DNA of 64,000 nt from Pogostemon cablin (Eukaryota > Streptophyta > Magnoliopsida > Lamiales > Lamiaceae): positions 29,526,028-29,590,027 of the forward strand of contig CM042966.1 of NCBI GenBank assembly GCA_023678885.1, in the 5' to 3' direction. Numbering within the stretch: the first letter of the stretch is position 1; each line of letters begins with the position of its first letter. Both the position numbers and the translations under genes were made by a program. Positions 56,201 to 64,000 of this stretch are shown here, piece after piece. The notes beneath the pieces were generated by a model. The model was not told the DNA's origin. It did not search any database and was given only the letters and a program-made list of their open reading frames with translations.

Positions 56201-56910
56201 TGGTTTGCCATTTGCCAGTATAACAAACATGGGGGATTCCAAAAGAATTATTAGAAACGCGATATTTCCTGTGGATGATACGCTATAACTAGTCAAGTTC
56301 CAGAAAAATATTTCGCTTTGCTTCAATAATTTCAGCACATGTTATTTAGAATGAGTAAAATGTGAACTTTCAGCATCATGAGAGAATTTTGTTTTTAGTG
56401 AAAATCGAAATAGAGATAAAAGTTAAAAGGAATACCTTCTCCGGAGGGCTCCGCATCCTGATGCGTTTCTCGTAATTAAAGAAAATTCTCCTTCTATACG
56501 CATCTGGTTAACACCATAAATTAACTACTACTTTCGAAACAAAAAAATAAAACCATCTTGAGAAGCAGTACCATTTGTTTACCTCCAAATAAAAATTTAG
56601 ATTCATCTTTTGTATTTTGCGAGGAAGATTGAAAAAGACCATCGACGGTGGAGGCAGGAGCTGGAGCGTCAGCGTATGATAGAAAGGGGGAATCAAGAGA
56701 CGAAGAGGAAAGAAAGTTGAGCGAAAGGGCAAGGGTAGAGGTGGTGATAACCCCGGCGGAAATCCATCCTAGTAAATTGTTTGTTCGATTGTGTTGGTGA
56801 AATCGTGAAGGTGGAGGAGGTGTGGAGAATTGGCGGAAGTGGAGCAGTTGGATGGCGGAGAAGCGGTGGATCGGGGGGGAGGATCGCCGGAGAGCTGACC
56901 AAGAAGACAT
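53247..56910 (-). CDS. MICU: Mitochondrial calcium uptake protein (MICU), EF-hand
   Basis: Gatekeeper of the mitochondrial calcium uniporter. Exons in transcription order: 56910-56583, 56503-56436, 55449-55226, 55070-54987, 54780-54567, 54049-53753, 53471-53247; 479 aa. The N-terminus is basic and Ser-rich (presequence), followed by a hydrophobic stretch with WISAGVITTSTLALSLNF. The basic DAYRRRIFFNYEKRIRMRSP is the MICU block ahead of the first domain. Three EF hands are visible, each with intact loop ligands: DTNSDGLISFKE (about 194-206), DLDCNGEIDREE (about 228-239) and DTNEDGSLSSDE (about 424-435). Plant MICU has three, against two canonical ones in animals. Between them are LMRALVPVFPPSES, LLEYFFGKDGKNLLQHDKF and LEFNHYDYKLRGTISAKDF. 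The long intron 54050-54566 is free of alternative exons that I can see. Confidence 0.94.
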
Positions 56911-58221
56911 AGCTTTATTAAATTTGCAGGAATTAGAAAATAGGAGTCCATAAAAGAGGATGCCGGCAAAAGTCGGGATAGAGAGGAGAACACGGTTTTA
57001 GTTGAAAATGCAAAATCGCACTTCTAAGTTCTACCTAGCCTAGCCTAGTAAATAGGTATATTATTAAGGATGGGATCAGGATTCAAAGCCTACTACTTTT
57101 GTGTTTAATTGAGTTTTGGATAAGTGTGAATTGCTAATATCTCATAATTATTACTTCTGTTTAACTAATTTTATTTATACTTTTTAAATATTATGGAACA
57201 ACCTAAATTTATTAGATTATCAAATTTGGAAAACAAACTTTAATTGTTGGAAGTTGGCACACCAAAAATGGGAAATGTATAAATATGATTTGAGAGTATT
57301 TTCAAAGTGAAATGTATGTGAAGCATAAAAGATTTAATATAACAATAGAAAGCAAATCATCTGCTTTAATGGTTTATATCTCCTTAATTGTTATACTCCT
57401 AAAATTTAATATTTATTCCTAGAATTTAATATGTTTAAGAATATACTCCCTTCATCCCACAAAAGTTTGCATGTCTCTTTCGACACGGAGATTAAGAAAA
57501 GTGATAACTTTCAGGGGTATTATGGTATTTTTTTTATAATAAATAAATGATAAAGTATGTTAGGTGTGTTAGGTAAGAGTGATTTTTTTGTAAATAAGGG
57601 GTATGGGGAAGGGTGATTGTATTTGACCTTTTGCTTTTTTAGAAATATGCAAACTTTTGTGGGATAATTTAAAATGGAAAGTGTGTCATCTGAAATGGAT
57701 TGAGAGAGTAATTGTATTTTAATTCATAAAATAATCATAACCTTAATTCATAATACACTAGTTTATATAAATATGAGTGGCTTTGTTTTGATGAGTATGG
57801 ATTACATTTTCTAATTCTTTTTATGTTTAAATTTTGGAATGAGAGCTGATCTAAACCGCTATAATTAATACACTAATATTTGTCTTAATCCATTCCATGT
57901 GTTGGAAAGGTGGTGGTTGTTGATGAAGTGATATAGATATGCATAATAGTAGGTCCTGTCCACAAATTTATCAACGCAAAGTAGTATGATTTAAAACAAG
58001 AAATAAAAGTGAGATTTGTTTGTTTATTGCACAAATTGTGGGATATTTTGGGAAAGATTAGATAGGATTATAGGAATAGTGTAGGAGGAGTGCTTGTGCG
58101 TGAAGGATATTTTGTTTAATGTGTGAATTATACGAGATTGTTTAATAAGGAGTAGTTTGAAAAACGATGGATGACTTTTTATTTAAGAAGAGTAATTAGT
58201 AGAACTAGAATTGCATCGGAG
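56911..58221. other. MICU promoter and AT-rich spacer
   Basis: About 56911-57060 is the MICU 5' flank, with a tandem CTAGCCTAGCCTAG at 57035-57048. The rest is AT-rich and includes one MITE (57446-57708). No gene is recognised. Confidence 0.5.
57446..57708. mobile_element. Stowaway-like MITE, long diverged type
   Basis: CTCCCTTCATCCCACAAAAGTTTGC at the left pairs with GCAAACTTTTGTGGGATAATTT and GATTGAGAGAG at the right, with TA at both edges. Confidence 0.75.
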
Positions 58222-58400
58222 TGCCCCAGGGCATAGCTCAAGTGGTAGAGGGTGAAAAGCCTTCCAACTGAGCTTGATTGTTGCAGGGTGGGGGTTCGAA
58301 TCCTGCCTTTGGCATGGATTTGGCCCCTCCCCCATCGCCAACTGTGTAGTATTTAGTTGTGCCTATAATTCTAACTAATTAAGACAACCTTACCTGTCTA
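58222..58400 (+). repeat. tRNA-derived SINE
   Basis: A tRNA-like head has the A box GCATAGCTCAAGTGGTAGAG (58231-58250) and the B box GGTTCGAATCC (58292-58302). A non-tRNA body, GGCCCCTCCCCCATCGCC, follows. The acceptor stem is not formed, so it is not a working tRNA. The 3' end is approximate. Confidence 0.65.
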
Positions 58401-58861
58401 ATCCACATATCCACAAAATGCCTTCTACCTGTCTCCAATATTCATTGTTTTACGCAAGGGGTGTGGATTGTTCGGGTAAAACGAAAAACCGATCGAATCG
58501 AATTGAGCAATTCGGTTCGGTTACTATATTTTCATTTTGGTTACGATTTTCATTTTTTAAATTTTTGATAATTTGGTTCGGTTTCTATATTGCTAATAAA
58601 ATAATTGATTTAATCATAATCGAACTGAATTTAATAAAATTCACAAAAATATATTAATAAATATAGAGATTTTCTTGTGAGACGGGTCGACTCATCACTA
58701 AAGTATGTTTATTATATAGTTAAAGTGTTCTTATTTGTAATTAAAGTATGTTAATAATAAATCATACTATAACACATTAAAATCATATTTTAATACACAA
58801 TTCAGAATACTTTAGAAAATATATGGGTCGACCCGTCTCACAAGAAACTTTATCTAATAGA

Positions 58862-58892
58862 TAATATATATATATGTGTGTGTGTGTGTGAG
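58862..58892 (+). repeat. (TA)n(TG)n microsatellite
   Basis: ATATATATATATATG followed by a (TG)n run, just upstream of the LINE remnant. It may be the scar of the LINE's insertion or simple slippage. Confidence 0.9.
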
Positions 58893-58894
58893 AA

Positions 58895-60330
58895 TAAAAT
58901 GACTAATATTGCAAGATTGCTAGGTGTCAAAGTGGGGAAGATTCCATTTGTGTACTTGGGAGTAAATGTCGGGTCATCAAAGAGAAGAAAAGAGTAATGG
59001 AAGGGTATCATTCAGAAAGTGAAGAACAGATTTGTCAACTGGCATAAGCTGAAGCTATCAATTGGAGGCAGATTAACACTACTTAATTCGATTTTGACCT
59101 CTATCCCTTTGTATTATTTCTTCATTTTCCTTGCTCCAAAAAATATTTTGAGCGTGATTACTCAACTTCAAAGACATTTTTTATGGAGCGGTAATACTAA
59201 TGCCAAGAAGATCGCATGGGGAAATGGGAGAATATATGCAAATCCAAAACTAAAGAGGGGGTTAGGAGTTTGAGATTTAGAACTCTTTAACCAATTTTGT
59301 TATGTAAATGGATTTGGCTTTTTCAAGGAAAGAGATAGTTTGTGGGCAAGAGTGGTTGAATCAAAATTTGGTGTTGAATGGGGTGGTGAGTTGATCTCCT
59401 CTAATCCTAGCAGGAGTGCTAGATTAAATGGGTGGTGGAGGGAGGTTATTAAAGCAGCATGAGGAGAACAAGATGGGTGGTTCTACAAAGGAATGGTAAA
59501 GAAATTAGGTGATGGTAAAGATTCTTACTTTTGGGAGAAAAAATGGTTGAATGATAATATATTTAATACAAACTTTCCTAGACTATATCAACTATGCATG
59601 AATAAGAAAGTGAAAGTTTGGGAAATGGGAGAGTGGATCAATGATACATGGAGGTGAAAGTGGAATTGGAGACGAGCTTTGTTTGCAAGAGAGGAAGTGG
59701 AACTTGCAAACTTGAAGATACTATCACCCAGTGTTCTATTTCTAAAAATGTCAGTGATAATTGGAGGTAGAAATATTCAGCGGAAGGAAGATTCATTACA
59801 AAAGAAGTTTATGAATGGAGACACCAGCTTGTTGATTATGATAACAATAGTGAGGATTTGAATATGGCATACATATTGATCTGGTGCAGTGCTATTCCTA
59901 ATAAGATCATCATCCACTCTTAGAGAGTTTTGAAAGAAAGACTACCTACAAAAGATCTGCTGCAACGTAAAGGTATTTCTCTTTATAATAGTGATTTAAG
60001 TTGTGTCTTCTGTGGTGAATGCATCGAATCTTTGAGACATATATTGTTTGAATGCCAAATTTGCCCATAATATTTGGATGGAAATTAGTAGATGGTTGGG
60101 ATATTGTTTTGTTATGGCTTTGGATCATTTGACTAATTTTCTATATTTTTGCAATCTCTTCTATGGTAGAAGGAGTACTATGGCTATATGTATATGGGAG
60201 TGTACATTTTGGCTTATTCGGAAATCAAGAAATGTTAAAATTTTCAATAATGAGGAGATTTCAGTGAACAAAGTGGTTGATGAATTTAAGTCGAGAATTT
60301 GGAGTTGGCTAGCGATGAAAAAGGAGTGAC
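58895..60330 (+). pseudogene. LINE-type non-LTR retrotransposon remnant
   Basis: The C-terminal part of a plant LINE reverse-transcriptase polyprotein is readable across several frames. It starts with LLGVKVGKIPFVYLGVNVG, then KLKLSIGGRLTLLNSILTSI and QLQRHFLWSG, followed by a region with SLWARVVESKFG and YFWEKKWLND. Next is the zf-RVT motif LSCVFCGECIESLRHILFEC (about 60000-60055), and it ends with a Trp-rich tail to TGA. Internal stops and frame changes are frequent, so it is inactive. The 5' half, including the catalytic YxDD region, is absent. Confidence 0.85.
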
Positions 60331-60387
60331 ATATGGAGTATTCGTTTCAAGAATGGAATAGAAATCCTAGAATGTTTTATTGAACGT

Positions 60388-61870
60388 GTAACAACAAATT
60401 TTGTATTTATAATAAAATAAATACAAATTGAGAACAAAAATAATTTCTTGATGGATTTAATTTGGAGAATATGTAAGCGAGTTATAATCTCAATCAATCC
60501 TCTGATTCTTTTCTCGAACCAATTTGGCTTGACTTGACTTTGACTTGACTTGTGTGTGTTGATTTTGAATTCTTTGACTGGAGTGTATGCTGTCTATATT
60601 GACAGCGTGTATGTTGAGCCGGATTTTCAAATAAAACTTGTCCAAACTCAAATGTGTAGCCTTATAACGTCGATCTGGAGGTGTTGAACATTTGTTCGGA
60701 TTGAACGTTGACTGGAGAGCTTTCCGCGAAGAACACCGAAGAACTTGATGTGAGAACGCTTGATCTGGGGGGCTTAGCACCTTAATCCCGGATTGGAGGC
60801 CGCTCTTGACTTGAAGTTACTTTGAATATGATCTTGAGCTTTTCTTGACTTGAAGCTTGAAGATCGAAGGTCGTTCTTGACTTGAAGCTTGAAGATGCTT
60901 GAACTTGTTCTTCGCTTGGAGCTTGAAGATCTTGAGACTTGCTTGAAGATCTTGACTTGAAGCTTGAATATGCTTGAACTTGTTCTTCGCTTGGAGCTTG
61001 AAGATCTTGAGACTTGCTTGAAGATCTTGACTTGAAGCTTGAAGATGCTTGAACTTGTTCTTCGTTTGAAGCTTGAAGACTTGAAGATTGCTTGAAGATC
61101 TTCGACTTGTTCTTCGTTTGAAGCTTTGAAGACTTGAAGATCTTGAGCTTGAAGACTCGAAGATTTGAAGATTGCTTGAAGATCTTCGCTTGAAGCTTTG
61201 AAGACTTGAAGATCGTTCTTCACTTGAAGCTTTGAATCCTTAAAGATCTTGAGCTTGAAGACTTGAAGACTTGAAAATTGCTTGAAGATCTTTGACTTGT
61301 TCTTCGCTTGAAGTTTTGAAGACTTGAAGATCGTTCTTCACTTGTTCTTCGCTTGAAGATCTTGAGGGAGCTTTACTCGTGTTCTCGATCTCTTCAAGAG
61401 CGTCGTCTTCGAGTGCTTGAAGCTTTGTCTTTCCATCTAAATGAATGGAGGAGACCTCTTTATATAGGTGAGAGGTGAAGTCCAGGGCTATTTGGGCCTT
61501 ACTCTACGGGCTTTGGCCTCCAACTTGGTTGGACTGTAATCAGACCTATTTTACTTAGGCCTGATTTAATTTGTGTGGACTTGCTTGACTTAAGTCAAAC
61601 CTCATTTGACTTGAGTCATGCATCATTTGTTTTGGGCTTGCTTGACTTGGGCTAAACCTTATTTAATTTAAGCCTATTGCTACTTAATTTATTGGGCTCA
61701 AATTAATTATCAATTATTTATTAATTTATTTTTAGGAATTAATTTATTTAAATTTCAAAAATAAATTAGAATTGATAATTAATCAAAAAAAATCTACGTG
61801 TCGCCATTTAATTGGACCGTAGATTTTAATTGCTTATAAAATGTTAATTTATCAAAATTTTCTCTTGTAC
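60388..61870 (-). mobile_element. Possible LTR with internal tandem array (minus strand)
   Basis: The plus strand starts TGTAACAACAAATTTTGTAT, so the minus strand ends TTGTTGTTACA as an LTR would. A minus-strand TATA-like CTATATAAAGAGG at about 61465 would drive transcription into the tandem array. The other edge, near 61870, is a guess and no target duplication was found. Confidence 0.3.
60780..61420 (-). repeat. CTTGAAGAT satellite-like array with 75-bp period
   Basis: Built from CTTGAAG and GATCTTGA words. Three clean units start at about 60891, 60966 and 61041 (each GAAxATGCTTGAACTTGTTC), a 75-base period. More degenerate words extend to 61420. Because 75 is a multiple of three, the minus strand stays open for 149 codons; this is a composition effect. 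Confidence 0.85.
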
Positions 61871-62853
61871 TTTGTATTCTCTTTAAGGTATTTCTTATAC
61901 CTTTGAAATAAATAAAAAAAAAAAAATATATATATATTATATATACTCCATATATATAAATAATATTTGTTGTATTATTATTTTAAATATGTTTTTTTAA
62001 ATCAATATGAATCCGATAATTCGGATAAAAATCGAATCGATAATTTTAGTTCGATTAATATTTGGTTTTTCTTTATTTAAGTTCGGTTTCGGTTACAAAC
62101 TAGTATCAAATTTTGGTTAATGTGGTTTTGGACATTTTCATTCGGTTCGGTAATCGAACCGACCGTTACACACCCCTAATTTTACATATAGACGTGTACT
62201 AGCCGGTCTCAAGTTTTTGCTTCTTAAAATGTATAAATAGTAATAGTAATATTTTTTTTAAAAAAAATCATAGAATTTTTAATAAAAAGTGATAAACTAA
62301 TTATAAAAGTATAAAATTGTCTCACCTTGAGACGACCTCATACATGTACTTGTTTATATTATATTACACCCATCTCATTAGACAAAGTTTCCTATAACAT
62401 GGGGGTGATGGAGTATAAATGATACTTTTCCTATTTTTTAAATGAGTCGATCCACTATTAAAGAGAAAAAAATTATATAGAGTAAGAGGGAGTTTCTCAT
62501 GAATCCATTTCGTACATTCTCTCGTTTTGCAAAATTACTCTACAGTATGTGGAAATTTACACTCTAAAAATGAACTATTATTTTTCTAGTAAAAAATATT
62601 ACTCATCTCAATAAAAATATAAAAAATCAATATTGTAGGTGATTAAATTTTATTGATTAAATATTAATTAAATATTTAGTGTTTAAGAAAATTAAATAAA
62701 ATGATTTTTCAATATAAATGAACAAATAATTAATAATTAATTCATTAATTTGAGCTCAAATCCAAATTAAGCGGGTTCAATTCAAATTAAGTAGGTCTAA
62801 CACAATTCAAACAAAGCTCAAAACAAGTCAAGAGTGTCTAATCAAGTCAAATA
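61871..62853. other. AT-rich spacer
   Basis: Contains the right end of the hAT-like element (to 62178) and then AT-rich sequence with no recognised feature. Confidence 0.5.
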
Positions 62854-63344
62854 CTCCCTCCATCCCGCGTTAACGTTGATGTTTGTTTTTTGCACGGAGA
62901 TTAGAAAATATACTCCCTCCGTCCAGAGCAAAGGTACTCGTTTGCTGTTTGGACATGGACAATTCTAAGGTCTTTATTTGCTTTTGGCACATGGATTAAG
63001 GAATATTATTATTATAGGTAATGTGAGTAGTTGTATTAGAAAGAAATGGTGGGTCATATTGTGACTTTCTTTACTAAATAGAGAAAATTGATAGCTTTGA
63101 AGCGTACGACAGAAATAGTGAAACAGATACCTTTGCAACGGACGGAGGAAGTAATATTTTAATATGTAGTGAGGTAAAAGAAATCATATTTAATGTAAAG
63201 TGGGTAGTTGTATTATTGTTGTTTGTGGGCCCTATATGGAATAATTAATTGTTTTGTGTGAGCCCAACATGACAAAAAAAGAAAAGAAATGTAAACCTTA
63301 ACTTTGTACAACAAAACGTAAACCTTAACAAGAGACGAATGGAG
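62854..63344. mobile_element. Stowaway-like MITE carrying a second MITE
   Basis: The outer ends are CTCCCTCCATCCCGCGTTAACG and AACAAGAGACGAATGGAG. The inner element at 62913-63151 interrupts it. The outer interior (GTAAAGTGGGTAGTTGTATTA, GTGGGCCCTATATGG) matches those at 25848 and 26660. Confidence 0.8.
62913..63151. mobile_element. Inner Stowaway-like MITE
   Basis: CTCCCTCCGTCCAGAGCAAAGGTA pairs with TACCTTTGCAACGGACGGAGGAAG. It is flanked by TA and belongs to the same family as 26756-26958. Confidence 0.85.
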
Positions 63345-64000
63345 TAAGTTCTAATCAAGTTCAGCAGACTTATTTAAATTAAACATGCTCAATTCTAAAG
63401 GTGAACGAACCAGTGAACGAGCTAGAAATTAAATCAAATAAAATTTTCTCTGGAGAGGAAATATCTGATAATCCCTTCTTCCAAGAAAAGTTGTACCATT
63501 ATTGTAGAGCCGAAGTTAAAGAAATTTTACTTTTTGACCAAATTTATTAACTTTTAGTTGGAAGTGGTAAGTTTGTAATAAAGATGTACTTTTGTGTTGA
63601 GGATTGATGTGATGTTTCTTTTTTTAAATGATGAAATTTAATATAGGACGTTAGAAAACGAAAAATGTTAAATTTAATTTGGGATGGAGGTAGTAATATA
63701 TTCTACTTATAAATAAGGGACTCCACAAATCATTTGAAGAAGAGTCGGAGACCTAGAATTATTCTCTACAAAAACATAAGACTTCAAAGTCGTTAAGATT
63801 TTTTTTAAGGATAATTAAATCTAAAACAACCTTAATCTTTGATTCCGATCAGAGATTAAAGTGGTGAACGCCCCTGATTCGATGTCCAACTAGAGATCAA
63901 TGTGTTGAACTCTTTCGATTCAGTGTTCTTCAAATCAATATTTTCCTTTAATCCGACATTCTTTAAATCAAATTCTTTGGCGTTCTTCGCGAATTTAACA
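63345..64000. other. Spacer, possible LTR-like sequence at the window edge
   Basis: TATAAATAAGGGACTCC at 63708-63724 followed by repeated GATTCxGTGTTCTTCAAATC-type phrases looks like the promoter and R/U5 part of an LTR. The window ends before this can be tested. No gene is recognised. Confidence 0.35.

Larger units (their letters stand above)
58455..62178. mobile_element. Candidate hAT-like element with CGGTTCGG-rich inverted ends
   Basis: The left end is CAAGGGGTGTGGATTGTTCGG; the right end read inward is TAGGGGTGTGTAACGGTCGG. Both continue with repeated CGGTTCGGTTA and AACCGA motifs for about 100-150 bases. The flanks GTTTTACG (58447-58454) and ATTTTACA (62179-62186) agree in six of eight bases, a plausible aged 8-bp duplication. 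No hAT transposase is seen. The interior holds a dead LINE and a tandem array, which makes it a composite. Confidence 0.5.

Noticed and set aside
58222..58310. Functional tRNA gene
   Set aside because: A and B boxes are present but the acceptor and anticodon stems do not pair and no CCA-compatible end is visible.
60774..61223. 149-codon minus-strand frame with repeated SSSFKRRTSSSIFK-like units
   Set aside because: It follows from the 75-bp tandem period being divisible by three; there is no start context or similarity to proteins. Kept only as a repeat.

Overview
This is a piece of plant nuclear DNA. It holds intron-rich genes with GT..AG splice sites, AT-rich spacers and many plant-type non-autonomous transposons. 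The gene set is that of a eudicot, possibly an asterid such as a Lamiales species; the sequence alone does not settle the species.

Fourteen host genes can be modelled from start to stop, and all exon phases close. In order: an EamA/SLC35F-type membrane transporter (+), EMC7 of the ER membrane protein complex (+), organellar cysteinyl-tRNA synthetase (+), a heparanase-like GH79 glycosidase (-), a small secreted TPD1-like protein (+), a PORR-domain organelle RNA-splicing-type protein (-), a short membrane-anchored poly-Asp/Glu protein (-), a divergent TOPLESS-related corepressor (+), a PHT4;6-type phosphate transporter (+), MEMO1 (-), a Phox/CLMP1-type TPR-PB1 protein (-) and the mitochondrial calcium uptake regulator MICU (-). 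That is twelve loci; the remaining protein-coding traces (HD-ZIP IV, NB-ARC and SDR fragments and a LINE) are broken. Being eukaryotic, the genes are separately transcribed. Their link is ancestral order: from memory, MICU, Phox, MEMO, TPD1-like, EMC7 and EamA genes also cluster in Arabidopsis at about At4g32060-At4g32140 and At2g25280-At2g25310.

The spacers hold the unusual structure. At 25.8-29.8 kb is a set of nested insertions: an unclassified repeat was hit by a Mutator-like element (26220-29722) with inverted termini of about 290 bp and a 9-bp target duplication, and that element carries several Stowaway-like MITEs, one of them interrupted twice. An intact related copy of the target repeat at 5.8 kb shows the unoccupied site. 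At 44.0-47.9 kb, between two near-identical direct repeats of about 60 bp, lie broken pieces of at least three unrelated genes (a short-chain dehydrogenase, an NB-ARC resistance gene, an HD-ZIP IV homeobox gene), which looks like a gene-fragment-capturing element. At 58.4-62.2 kb an hAT-like inverted-terminus element encloses a dead LINE and an array with a 75-bp period. No CRISPR, rRNA or intact tRNA gene was seen; two tRNA-derived SINE-like heads are present.
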